From: an uncultured Oscillospiraceae bacterium
GTDB lineage: Bacteria > Bacillota > Clostridia > Oscillospirales > Oscillospiraceae
Assembly: GCA_910584395.1 (NCBI GenBank)
Contig: CAJUAS010000016.1
Location: 1-37,918 of the forward strand
Direction of reading: 5' to 3'
DNA: 37,918 bases
Numbering within the stretch: the first letter of the stretch is position 1; every line of letters begins with the position of its first letter. Position numbers and translations under genes: made by a program. Below the pieces are notes generated by a model. The model had not been told where the DNA came from. It saw nothing but the letters and a program-made list of their open reading frames with translations, and did not search any database. This document shows positions 9,047 through 18,064 of this stretch, one piece after another.

Positions 9047-12000
9047 TTACTTGATGAGGTCGATGAACCGATCCAGCATCACCGCAACCTCCGCGCGGGT
9101 GACCTTGGCCGTCGGGTCAAGGTTGTTCTGGCCCTTGCCCTTCAAAATGCCGTTGGCCACGCACCAAGCTACGCCGTCGGTGGCCCAGCTTCCGGTATTC
9201 TCGCCGTCGGTGAAGGCTTCCAGCGCCTTCGCATCAGCCTTGGTGTCCATGCCGATGAGCTTGGCATAACGTGCCAGCATGACGGCAAGCTGTTCACGGG
9301 TAATGACATCGTCGGGGGCGAAGATGTCCTCACTGATGCCCTTCACCACACCGGCTTTCGCGGCCCAAGCTACGCCCTCAGTGTAATACTTGCCCTCGGC
9401 AACGTCCTTGAAGGAGGCTTCGTAGTCCGTCTTGCCCTGAGACAGGCGGTGGAGGACAGTGGCCAGCGAGCCGCGGGTCATGGGGGCGGCGGGGCTGTAC
9501 TTGTTACCGCCCGTGCCGTTCACCAGCTCCAGTCCGGCCATCTTGTGGATGGCCTCCTCCGCCCACGGGGTGGCGTCCACGTCCTCGAACTTGGTTTCGG
9601 GTTCGGGAATGGTGGCAGGAATTTCCGCCTTGACCAGCTCCTCGCCGTTTTCGTCAGTGACGGTGATGGTGACATCGCCGTTCTTGGTAGTGATGGTCTC
9701 GGACTTCGTGCCGTCAGGCTGTTCCACGGTCACCATCTTAGAGCCGTCGGGCTTGGTGACGGTGGTCACCTTGCTGCCGTCGTCGCGGGTCTCGGTGGTG
9801 GTACTGGAGGAAGAGCTGCCGCCGCCGGTGCTCTGCGTGCGAACGGTCACCGTGCATTGGGCGCTAAGCCCCGTATCCGTTGTCACTGTGATCGTAGCTG
9901 TTCCGGCTTTGATACCGGAGACTACGCCGTTTTCGTCCACAGTAGCGATTTCTTCATTGCTGCTGGCCCACGTCAGCGTCCGATAAGGCAGATCGCTGGG
10001 AATGTCGGCTCTCACCGTTGCCGTACTCCCTACCGTGACAGTCAAGTTGTTTAGCGTGATCCCAACCACTGTTACCTCGCAAGTGGCGGTAAATCCGCTG
10101 TCTACCGTTGTAACAGTAATGGTCGCCGAGCCCTCTTTCTTGCCGGAGATCGCGCCGGTGCTGGTGACTGCAACAGTCGCGGGATCACTGGATTCCCATC
10201 TCACCGCTTTGTTGTTGGCATCGCTGGGCGTAACCACTGCGGCAAGCTGCTGGACATTGCCGCCGGCGGTGATGGTAATGGTCGCCGGCCTTATGGAAAC
10301 GCTTTCCACATGCACCACGTCCGCACCGCGGACGGCCTGACTGGGAGTAGAGTATATCGTGCCGCTGTATTTGCTGGTGCCGGTAGCAGAAACCTGAATA
10401 CGATAGCCCACATCAGCTGCCTTGATCACATAGGTGCGGTTGGTAGCACCATTGATCGGGGTGCGGTCGTTGTCATCGGTGGCGCTGACACGATACCACT
10501 GGTAATCGGGGAACGCATCGGTAGGCGTGGTCGCGGCAGTAAGCTGCGTGCCCACAGTCGGCTCGCCAGCGGGGCTGGAGGTGACATCCACCTTGGCCAG
10601 CTTGGGCAGGCTGCTTTCGCCGCGGGCGGTCACGGTGATCTTGTCGGTAATGATGCCCGCCGCAATGCTGACTGTGCCGGTATTCGTATCATTGTCCACA
10701 GTGTAGGTATACTGGTCGCTTCCCAGCTCCGTGTCGCCCATGGTAATGGTGATCTCGGTGGGCATCGTATAGCCGTCCTTGGCGGTGATGGTCAGGCTGA
10801 GCGCGTCCTTATAGCCCACAAAACGCGGGCCGTCCAGCGAGGAAAGGCCGTACATGGCATAGATCACGTCAAGAGACTTCTTGATGCCGTCGCCCTTAAT
10901 GGTCAGATTGTCGGAAATGCCGCCGGTAAAGACGATCTGACCGTTGGTATAGGTGTAAGCCGTAAAGGGTGTGCCCGTGCCCGTCACGGTGATGGTAATG
11001 ACTTGGGGCAGATCATAGCCCTCGTCAGGCGTCAGCGTAATGGTGGGCGTAGCGCCGTACATAAAGCTGTGGTTGTGTTCGGTCTGGTCGCACTTCACAT
11101 TGTTCAGCTGGGTATGGGTAATGGTGTAGGTCTTCTTCTGGAACTGCGCGGCGACAGTGACCGCCGCATCGGGCATAGTAAAGGTGAAGGTATCGTCTCC
11201 TGCCGCCGAAAGATCCACAGCGCCATCGTTGACTGTCAGGGAATCACTGACCAGCTCATAGCCCGCATTGGGAAGAACCGTCAGGGTCACGGGCGCGCCC
11301 GAAGCTGCCTTGCGAACATCGGCACGAACCACGCCGCCATCAAAGTCGCCGATGGTGATCTCATTTCCGGCAGCACCGGCGGCCAGAATGGTCAAAGTGC
11401 GGGAAGGCGCACCGGCAGTGTTGGTATCGGTCTCCGCCACGCGGACATGGTAGCTGCCGGCGGGAAGGTTCTCCAGCGTCGTGACGCCGGGTGTACCGGG
11501 AATGGGTGTCCAAGCGTCATCGCCGTTGGTGACCAGCTTATACTCGTAGGCGCGTGCCGGGTTGAGGCCGGTGATCTGGCCGTCGTTCCCATCTGTGCAG
11601 TCCACCGCGTCCAGAGTGGCTACCACATCAGGGCCTTTGGCCTTGCTGATGGTGACAAAAGCGGAGGTCGTGCCGTTTGCTCCGCCCACATAAGGATCGG
11701 CGACAAAGACGGTGACGGTAAGCTCCGCGCCGATATCGTCCTCAGTCACGGTGTAGTGCCGGTCGGTCTCACCGGGAATGGGCTCGCCGTTCCGATTCCA
11801 CTGATAGGTGAGGGTCTCCTTGGCGGCCTGATTGGAAATCTGGTTGATGGAGGCCACCAAATCCTCGCCGTACTGGGGCACGCCGGAAATGCTTACATCG
11901 CCGGAAATACGGGTCTTAACGGTGACGGTGGCAGCTTCACTGATCACGCCGCTGCCGTCCATTGCTCTGGCCGTAATGGTGGCCGTACCGTTGCTGCGCG

Positions 12001-15000
12001 CGCCAATGTGACCGTCCTGCGTCACGTAGACAATACTGCTGTCGCTGGATTCCCAACGCAGGGTCTTGTTGGTAGCCTCGTCAGGCTCCACCGTGGAGGT
12101 AAGGACAGCGGTATCCTCGCCGTTCGCCCCCTCCAGATAGAGAGTGACCTCCGCCGGAGTCAGGGTGATGGTCTCCACAGAGGTGGCAGCAATAGCTTCC
12201 AGCGTGAAGGTCATGGAGTCGAGATCCGGGCCGCCGTAAGCGCCTGCGCCCTCTGCCAGAGCATCGGCATTGAAGGTCACCACGCCGGCGCCTGCGTTTT
12301 CAACGATGAACCGCAAAGTGGTTTCACTGTAAACCGCCTGACCGGTAGAATCCAGCGTGCTGGGTACAGCACCATTGTGATCAGTTACCTTCGTGCCGCT
12401 CCAGTTGAAGTTCTGAGGCCGGTCGGCGGTCTCCGCGGACTTATAGCGCAGAGTCAAGCCGTAACGGCCGGGCTGGGTGGCGTTGTAGTAGAGCGTAATG
12501 GTATCGCCGGCCACAAAGCCAGTGAGCTGCTTGTTGCCGAAATTCGGGCCATAGACCGCCGCCAGCGAACTACCGTTTCCGGGGGTCAGCTCCATGTACT
12601 CCGCCTCCAGCTTGGTAATATCGCCTTCGGCGTTCGGAAGCAGGAAGGGATCGTCTGCGGTGAACGCTGCGCCGGTGGGTGTCTGAGGCGCGTTCTCCGC
12701 GGTGACGACCACCGGGCCGGTGACCTCGCGAACGGTAACTGTGCCCTTAGTCACGTCATACTGAACCCAAGGAGACTGAAGCTCCTTGCCGTCCATGGTC
12801 ACATGAATGGAGGTGGGCAACTTGTAGGGCGCATAAGCGATCAGATTAAACGTAATGCTGTCCTTATGGGGAACGGTAGTGTTGTTCTCCAGACTGCTCA
12901 CCAGATTGGTCAACTCGGTGGTGACCGGCCAGTTCTTTTCTACCACAATGGCTTCCAGCGACACATCGTTGGCCGGCATGGCAAAGCTGATGGTCTCATC
13001 CTTTCCGGTGACTGTAATGCCTGTAGCAGTCCACCCCGTAACGATGCTGCCCGTGGGCACGGTGGCGTTGACAGTAACCGCTTCACCGGCCTTAAAGCTG
13101 CCGGAGGCGGACTTGTTGGCCAGCGTGGCGTTGGTCAGGGTTACGGTGTAGCTTTGGGCAACCACCAAAACGGCGGGGGCAGATTCGTTGCCCGCAGCGT
13201 CAAAGGCAATAACCTGGACTGTGCTGCCGTCATTGACCGTCACGGTGCGGGAGGTAGTGTTGGTCTCATCGGCGTTCTTCACCCCGTCTACATAGACCTT
13301 ATAGCCGGTCACGGCCACGTTATCGGTCGCGGCAGTCCAAGTGAGGACGCCGCCGTTGTAGGACAAGCCGGTGGGCGCGCCGGGTGCAACGGTGTCAGAG
13401 GTCGTGATGGGCAAGGTGGCAGCATTCTCAGATGTGCCATCAGAGTTCTTGGACTCTACCGAAATGGTGTAGGCAGTGGCGGGGGTCAGGCCGGTGATCT
13501 GATAGACGGTCTTGTTTGTCTCGTAGGTCTCACTGCCCACTGTGATCACATAACTGGCCGCGCCGGAGGCCGCGTCCCACTTGAGGGTAACGCTGGTGCC
13601 GCCGATCTGCACCACACTGAGGTTCGTGGGAGGCACAAGGGGTTTGGCTACCAGACCGCGAATTGCGGTGTGAATTGCGTCGGCAGTCTGGTCTGCCTGT
13701 TCCTGAGTTGCCTCCACAGTGTTGTTCAGGTAGCTCCCGGCAGTCGCAAGGGCAGTGGCCAAAGGCGTCCAGCTCTCTGCTGTGTAGGCGGCCTCGTCAT
13801 ACACAGCTGCTTCCGCCACGGCAGCCTTCAGATTTTCCAGGTTCGCCGTAGGCGCGTTGGGGTTGGGGGCGTAGACCTCAATGAAGTCCAGATTTACGCC
13901 GGTCCCGGAGCCTGTAACCTTGATGGTGTGGCTGCCGTTTGTCAAGTTCTGGAACTCAAAGAGCTTCTGCTGGTTTACACCGGCAGTAGACAAGCTGGAA
14001 TCATAACCACTGCAGGTGGTCGTCTGCTCACTGTCCGATCCTTCGTCCAAAACAACGGCGTAGGAGTTACTGCTCCAGGAGGAGTTACCGTTCTTCTGAA
14101 CAAAGACCGCAACACCTGTTCCTTCAAAGGTCAGGCTATAGGATGTGCCGTTTTCTGTCTTACTACCGCCGTGATGCTTTGTGGCTTCGCCGTTATAAGA
14201 ACTCCAGTTCCCGGTCCATGTGATGGCCGGGTTCGGTGTGCTGCCATTCACCGAATCCTCAATAATGGTCACGGTGGTTTTAGGTGTGATGGTAATTTGT
14301 TTGCTGGCCGTCTTGCCGCCCTTGGTGGCGGTAACGGTGATCACCTCGTCGGTGCGGCCCGCCGTCAGCGTTTTGGTATCCGCGTTCCAACTGAACTTGT
14401 GCTCCGGATAGTTACAAGTCGTAGCGTGGGTCACGCTGGAGGTGGCCGTCCATGTCACGCCATCGGTGATGTTGGAAGTGAACTGCACCGTTTCACCGGC
14501 GTCCCAGAGCTTATCCACGTTGCCCACAGTATTGATCTCCAGATCAGGATCTTCGGGATTAACTGCGGCTCCGCCGCCCAAAACCCTAAAGGCGTCGAAG
14601 TCGATCTTACCTTCCACCAGCGTGATCTTGACCGTGTGGATGCCCTTTTCCAACGTATCGGACGCACCCAAAACGGACTGACGTGTTCCAAATACGGTGG
14701 CCACGCAACGCTTGGCCGTGCCGCCGTCAATGGACAGATCGAAGGTGGTGCTGGGATTTCTGTATGCATAGCCGATCACCTCCACGCCCGTACCATAGAA
14801 GGTAAGTGTGGCAGTTTGACCGTTGACGTCTCTGGCCTCCACAAACCGGCTGGTTCCCTTATAGTTTGTGGAATCGCTATTGTAAGTACCCCAGTTATCG
14901 CTGAAAACAATGGGAGAACCGGTGGACGCTGTCCCATCCAGGCTATACTGGTCATCGACCATATTCATGTTCCGCAGATCCTGCACGGAGATCGCCGACG

Positions 15001-17833
15001 TAAGCTGTCCACCGTCTACGGAGATGTAATACTGGATGTTGCCCATATCCTCATAGGCGGTGCTGTCGACCACGGAGTCTACAGTAACGGCGTCACCCAC
15101 GGGTAGGATCTCGCCGCCGCCAATCTGGCGGTAGACCTGATAGCTCTTGCCGTCCTCAGCCGTCCAGCGCACCGTCACGGAGTTGCCCTCCGTACGCAGG
15201 GCTTCGGCGTTCTCCACCACACTAATGCTCTGCTCGGGAATTTCAGAGATCGTATAGGTCTCGCCCTTGGCGGTGTTGAAGCTGATCTTGTCGCTGTCCA
15301 CCACGGCGAACTGGATCGCCTGACCGGCGCTGTTGGTCACTTTAGCAAGAGCGAGGTTGGGATAGTTCACGACGCACTCGCCGCCGTTTTTGGAGGTGAT
15401 GGAAGCCCCGGTCAGAGCCTTATCCGCCCAAGCGGCGTCCACCTCAAAGTTGCCACGGGCCAGCAGGCCCTCATAGCTGCCGGAGGCCCATGCATCGGGC
15501 AGTGCGGGCAGGAGGTCGATGAAGCCCATGTTGCTCTGCATCAGCATCTCAGCCACACCGGCGGTATAACCGAAGTTGCCGTCGATCTGGAAGGGGGGAT
15601 GGGTGTCCCACAGGTTGCCGTAGATCTTGCCGCTCGTAAACATCTGGCTCAAAACCTTATAGGCATGGTTGCCGTCCCGCAGGCGAGCCCAGACGTTGAT
15701 GCGGTGGGCCATGCCCCAGCCGGTGGAGTTGTCGGTGCGGTTATTCATGGACACCCGGGCGGCCTCCACCCACTCTTCATTAGTCTGGATCAGATCGCCG
15801 GGGTACAGACCCAGCATATGGGAAATGTGACGGTGACCGTAGCCCTCGCCCAGGTTGTTCCCATTAGCGTCCTTGTTGAACTCAACCTCATGAAACCATT
15901 CCTTGACCTGGCCGCTGGCGCCGATTTCAATGGGGCCTTCCAGATGGGCCTGGTTAAACGCCCAGGTATTCGGCGTATTTACGTCGCCGATCCGGTCCGT
16001 GTCCACATTCAGCAGCTCGGCGGCAGTCATGGTGTCTTCATAGAGCTGCCAGATAATGGAGTGCTCATAGGTGTTGCCCGCCGTCCGGGGACCCTGCTCC
16101 GGGGAGTAAGCGGGGACGGAAGCCAGAACGACATCGGAATTTTCGGCGGTCAACTCGTCCGCGTTCTTGCCCGAGGTTTTGTCAATAAGGAACTGGTCAT
16201 AGAAGCGGCAGTACTCCCGCATGATGGGGTAAATGTAGTTGCGCATATACTCCACATCACCGGTATACTCATAATACTCCCAAACATTTTGGATCAGCCA
16301 CGCGATGGCAGCGGGAGACCAGCCCCAGTCAAAGCTCCAGCCGGGAGTGGTGTAGCCGTAGGGGGTGGTCTGAGTATGGGCCATAAAGCCGTTTTCCGGG
16401 TTTTCCGCGGTGCTTTCAATGCCCGCGTAGATCCGCGCCGTGATCCGGCCCGGCTCCCGCAGGCTTTCGGTGAAGCGCACCAGAGAGTCGGCGCACTCGG
16501 CCAGATTGGTGACGTAGGTGGGCCAGTAGTTCATCTGGAGGTTGACGTTGGTGTGATAGTCGGACATCCATGGGGGATTGTTGCGGTTGTTCCACACGCC
16601 CTGGAGGTTGGCGGGCAGAATGGAATTTTCCCGGGAGCTTGCAATGGTGAGATAACGGCCATACTGATAGAGCATGACCTCCAGCAGGCGCTGCTCCCCA
16701 ACGCTGGCCGTGCCATTCTTATAGGTCGTGACCAGAGCGTCTGTGGTCTTGGTGGTGGAGGTCTGGCCGAGATTCAGGTTCATACGGCTATAAAGGCTGT
16801 GATAGTCTGTCAAGTGATCCGCCTTCACAGCTTCATAGCCCTTGGATGCGGCGTCAGTCACCTTCTTCAGCACCCGCGCGGCCAACTCGGCATCCGTCTC
16901 GCCGGTGCGGTAGGTGGGGAACACGGCCTTATAGTCAGTGGCTGCGGAGAAATACAGTGTCACATCGGTGCCGGTAATGGTAATGTGATCACCGCTGGCC
17001 TCCACGGTAGTGTCCGCGCCGGGCACCGCCTTGAGGAAGGAGGCAAACTTCTCCTGGTTGTCGGACAGCTGGCCGCAAAGCTTCAGGGTGTCGATCCCCT
17101 CCGCCACGGTGGTCGCCGCCGTGTTCATCTTCTTGGGCAGGGTCACGGTAAAGGTAGCGCTTGCGCTGGCGGTCAAATGTGCCGCCAACACATGATCCGG
17201 GTTGCTCACAAAGTACTCCCGGGTATAGTTCACGCCGCCCGCCGCAAACTCCACGCCGGCAAGAGCGTCATCCAAGGACAGCCAGCGTTGATAAGTACCC
17301 GCCGTAGCGGAAGTAACTCCGGCCGTCACGATCTGCAACTCACCCCATGGGGCGTAGTAGCCGTAGTTGCCGTTGTCCTCACCTACCAAGCCACCGGCCT
17401 CACTGACTGCCCCGGAGGTATCCCCGCTCAGAAACTTCTGCTGGACTCTCTTGAGCCGCTCGCCGTTCTCACCCCGACTCTCCAGGTTGCCGCCGATATA
17501 GTTGGGGCGGGATTCGGAGGGGCCGCCTGTCCACAGGGTCTTTTCGTTGAGGGTCAGGCGCTCGGTGCCGATCTCGCCATAGACGTTGGCAGCCAGATCG
17601 CCATCGCCAATGGGCAAAGTAGCCTGCTGCCAAATTTCATTCTCATCATTGCTACTGATCATCTGGCTGGCCGGCTCGTCATACCAGAGCTTCAGCTCCG
17701 GCTGACCGGTCGTTGGCTGGCTCTCGTCGCCGGGAGCGGCCAGAGCCGTCAGCCCCATGCAGCTCACCAGCATGGTGAGTGCCAGCAGCAAGGCAATGCC
17801 CTTGCGTGCCCTTCTCTTTACCGTTTCTTTCAT
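9047..17833 (-). CDS. Giant cell-surface GH95 alpha-L-fucosidase with carbohydrate-binding, Ig-like and three SLH domains
   Basis: 2928 aa secreted enzyme. GH95 hydrolyses terminal Fuc-alpha-1,2-Gal (blood-group H, mucin and milk glycans) with inversion; some members act on alpha-L-galactosides. Signal peptide 1-~33 (KRRARKG, hydrophobic core, cut near ALAA). GH95 module ~45-865: WMSDYHTNVNLQMNYW carries H427, N429 and N431, matching the His/Asn/Asn water-activating set of bifidobacterial AfcA; SPEQGP has E579, the candidate acid; QIDGNFG has D751. Then, roughly: two CBM-like sandwiches (960-1090, 1190-1330), a FIVAR helical repeat (1330-1395), two FN3 domains (1398-1560), an InlB-like repeat, a CBM6/35-like domain starting LEAEYMELTPG (1732-1880), Big_2 (1885-1970), more Ig-like units, two more Big_2 (~2508-2665), a DGSKVTTV-type linker (2678-2732) and three SLH domains (2748-2928) that bind secondary cell-wall polymer. 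ATG 17833 follows AGGAGG by nine bases. Non-catalytic boundaries are approximate. Confidence 0.93.
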   Translation of the reverse strand: MKETVKRRARKGIALLLALTMLVSCMGLTALAAPGDESQPTTGQPELKLWYDEPASQMISSNDENEIWQQATLPIGDGDLAANVYGEIGTERLTLNEKTLWTGGPSESRPNYIGGNLESRGENGERLKRVQQKFLSGDTSGAVSEAGGLVGEDNGNYGYYAPWGELQIVTAGVTSATAGTYQRWLSLDDALAGVEFAAGGVNYTREYFVSNPDHVLAAHLTASASATFTVTLPKKMNTAATTVAEGIDTLKLCGQLSDNQEKFASFLKAVPGADTTVEASGDHITITGTDVTLYFSAATDYKAVFPTYRTGETDAELAARVLKKVTDAASKGYEAVKADHLTDYHSLYSRMNLNLGQTSTTKTTDALVTTYKNGTASVGEQRLLEVMLYQYGRYLTIASSRENSILPANLQGVWNNRNNPPWMSDYHTNVNLQMNYWPTYVTNLAECADSLVRFTESLREPGRITARIYAGIESTAENPENGFMAHTQTTPYGYTTPGWSFDWGWSPAAIAWLIQNVWEYYEYTGDVEYMRNYIYPIMREYCRFYDQFLIDKTSGKNADELTAENSDVVLASVPAYSPEQGPRTAGNTYEHSIIWQLYEDTMTAAELLNVDTDRIGDVNTPNTWAFNQAHLEGPIEIGASGQVKEWFHEVEFNKDANGNNLGEGYGHRHISHMLGLYPGDLIQTNEEWVEAARVSMNNRTDNSTGWGMAHRINVWARLRDGNHAYKVLSQMFTSGKIYGNLWDTHPPFQIDGNFGYTAGVAEMLMQSNMGFIDLLPALPDAWASGSYEGLLARGNFEVDAAWADKALTGASITSKNGGECVVNYPNLALAKVTNSAGQAIQFAVVDSDKISFNTAKGETYTISEIPEQSISVVENAEALRTEGNSVTVRWTAEDGKSYQVYRQIGGGEILPVGDAVTVDSVVDSTAYEDMGNIQYYISVDGGQLTSAISVQDLRNMNMVDDQYSLDGTASTGSPIVFSDNWGTYNSDSTNYKGTSRFVEARDVNGQTATLTFYGTGVEVIGYAYRNPSTTFDLSIDGGTAKRCVATVFGTRQSVLGASDTLEKGIHTVKITLVEGKIDFDAFRVLGGGAAVNPEDPDLEINTVGNVDKLWDAGETVQFTSNITDGVTWTATSSVTHATTCNYPEHKFSWNADTKTLTAGRTDEVITVTATKGGKTASKQITITPKTTVTIIEDSVNGSTPNPAITWTGNWSSYNGEATKHHGGSKTENGTSYSLTFEGTGVAVFVQKNGNSSWSSNSYAVVLDEGSDSEQTTTCSGYDSSLSTAGVNQQKLFEFQNLTNGSHTIKVTGSGTGVNLDFIEVYAPNPNAPTANLENLKAAVAEAAVYDEAAYTAESWTPLATALATAGSYLNNTVEATQEQADQTADAIHTAIRGLVAKPLVPPTNLSVVQIGGTSVTLKWDAASGAASYVITVGSETYETNKTVYQITGLTPATAYTISVESKNSDGTSENAATLPITTSDTVAPGAPTGLSYNGGVLTWTAATDNVAVTGYKVYVDGVKNADETNTTSRTVTVNDGSTVQVIAFDAAGNESAPAVLVVAQSYTVTLTNATLANKSASGSFKAGEAVTVNATVPTGSIVTGWTATGITVTGKDETISFAMPANDVSLEAIVVEKNWPVTTELTNLVSSLENNTTVPHKDSITFNLIAYAPYKLPTSIHVTMDGKELQSPWVQYDVTKGTVTVREVTGPVVVTAENAPQTPTGAAFTADDPFLLPNAEGDITKLEAEYMELTPGNGSSLAAVYGPNFGNKQLTGFVAGDTITLYYNATQPGRYGLTLRYKSAETADRPQNFNWSGTKVTDHNGAVPSTLDSTGQAVYSETTLRFIVENAGAGVVTFNADALAEGAGAYGGPDLDSMTFTLEAIAATSVETITLTPAEVTLYLEGANGEDTAVLTSTVEPDEATNKTLRWESSDSSIVYVTQDGHIGARSNGTATITARAMDGSGVISEAATVTVKTRISGDVSISGVPQYGEDLVASINQISNQAAKETLTYQWNRNGEPIPGETDRHYTVTEDDIGAELTVTVFVADPYVGGANGTTSAFVTISKAKGPDVVATLDAVDCTDGNDGQITGLNPARAYEYKLVTNGDDAWTPIPGTPGVTTLENLPAGSYHVRVAETDTNTAGAPSRTLTILAAGAAGNEITIGDFDGGVVRADVRKAASGAPVTLTVLPNAGYELVSDSLTVNDGAVDLSAAGDDTFTFTMPDAAVTVAAQFQKKTYTITHTQLNNVKCDQTEHNHSFMYGATPTITLTPDEGYDLPQVITITVTGTGTPFTAYTYTNGQIVFTGGISDNLTIKGDGIKKSLDVIYAMYGLSSLDGPRFVGYKDALSLTITAKDGYTMPTEITITMGDTELGSDQYTYTVDNDTNTGTVSIAAGIITDKITVTARGESSLPKLAKVDVTSSPAGEPTVGTQLTAATTPTDAFPDYQWYRVSATDDNDRTPINGATNRTYVIKAADVGYRIQVSATGTSKYSGTIYSTPSQAVRGADVVHVESVSIRPATITITAGGNVQQLAAVVTPSDANNKAVRWESSDPATVAVTSTGAISGKKEGSATITVTTVDSGFTATCEVTVVGITLNNLTVTVGSTATVRADIPSDLPYRTLTWASSNEEIATVDENGVVSGIKAGTATITVTTDTGLSAQCTVTVRTQSTGGGSSSSSTTTETRDDGSKVTTVTKPDGSKMVTVEQPDGTKSETITTKNGDVTITVTDENGEELVKAEIPATIPEPETKFEDVDATPWAEEAIHKMAGLELVNGTGGNKYSPAAPMTRGSLATVLHRLSQGKTDYEASFKDVAEGKYYTEGVAWAAKAGVVKGISEDIFAPDDVITREQLAVMLARYAKLIGMDTKADAKALEAFTDGENTGSWATDGVAWCVANGILKGKGQNNLDPTAKVTRAEVAVMLDRFIDLIK

Positions 17834-17854
17834 TTGAAATGACCTCCTCATTTC

Positions 17855-17873
17855 CTGCCCCCGCTCCGGGCAG
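17855..17873 (-). promoter_or_regulatory. Hairpin in the GH95 leader
   Basis: CTGCCC/GGGCAG stem with a 7-base loop, ending only a few bases before the GH95 ribosome binding site at 17843-17848. The ~100-base leader also holds two copies of CAAAGAC on the plus strand and a GTCCC/GGGAC pairing (17885-17920). It may affect RNA stability or translation; no known riboswitch is recognised. Confidence 0.4.
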
Positions 17874-17943
17874 ATGATAACGTATCTTGTCCCAAAGACT
17901 CCCTTCGGGACACAAAGACCCCTTGGCCTTTGCAGTTAGAGAC

Positions 17944-17972
17944 ATTATACACCTCCCCTTAGCGAATTGCAA
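17944..17972 (-). promoter_or_regulatory. Sigma-A type promoter of the GH95 gene with overlapping inverted repeat
   Basis: Minus strand TTGCAA (17967-17972), 17 bp, TATAAT (17944-17949). A perfect inverted repeat AATTG-CAA-CAATT (17965-17977) covers the -35 box and is a candidate operator. The GH95 gene can therefore be expressed apart from the GH112 operon upstream of it. Confidence 0.7.
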
Positions 17973-18016
17973 CAATTTCTTTGGCTCAAAGCGTGTTTTT
18001 CTTGTCACAATCACAA

Positions 18017-18048
18017 GAACGCCCCTGCCAAATCCGGCAGGGGCGTTC
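18017..18048 (-). terminator. Strong hairpin after the GH112 gene (terminator or processing/stabilising hairpin)
   Basis: Thirteen-bp perfect GC-rich stem 18017-18029/18036-18048 with a 6-base loop, starting 16 bp after the GH112 stop. The following bases on the minus strand (TTGTGATTGTG) form a poor U-tract, so termination may be partial and read-through into the GH95 gene is possible. Confidence 0.6.
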
Positions 18049-18064
18049 CATGGAAAAACTGTGT

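Noticed and set aside
9640..9800. Short DGSK/TTV-type repeats, considered as a tandem DNA repeat
   Set aside because: The repeat is at protein level in the linker before the SLH domains, with divergent DNA; it is a normal linker of SLH proteins in this group.
10310..15106. A 1598-codon open frame on the plus strand, antisense to the fucosidase gene
   Set aside because: It is a by-product of the GC-rich, biased codon use of the opposite strand: the translation is low-complexity Gly/Arg/His/Val-rich, has no domain and no promoter or ribosome binding site, and the minus-strand frame has clear GH95, Ig-like and SLH domains.
15599..17842. A 747-codon plus-strand open frame opposite the GH95 catalytic module
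   Set aside because: Same reason: mirror of a strongly coding minus-strand frame; no recognisable motif and no ribosome binding site.
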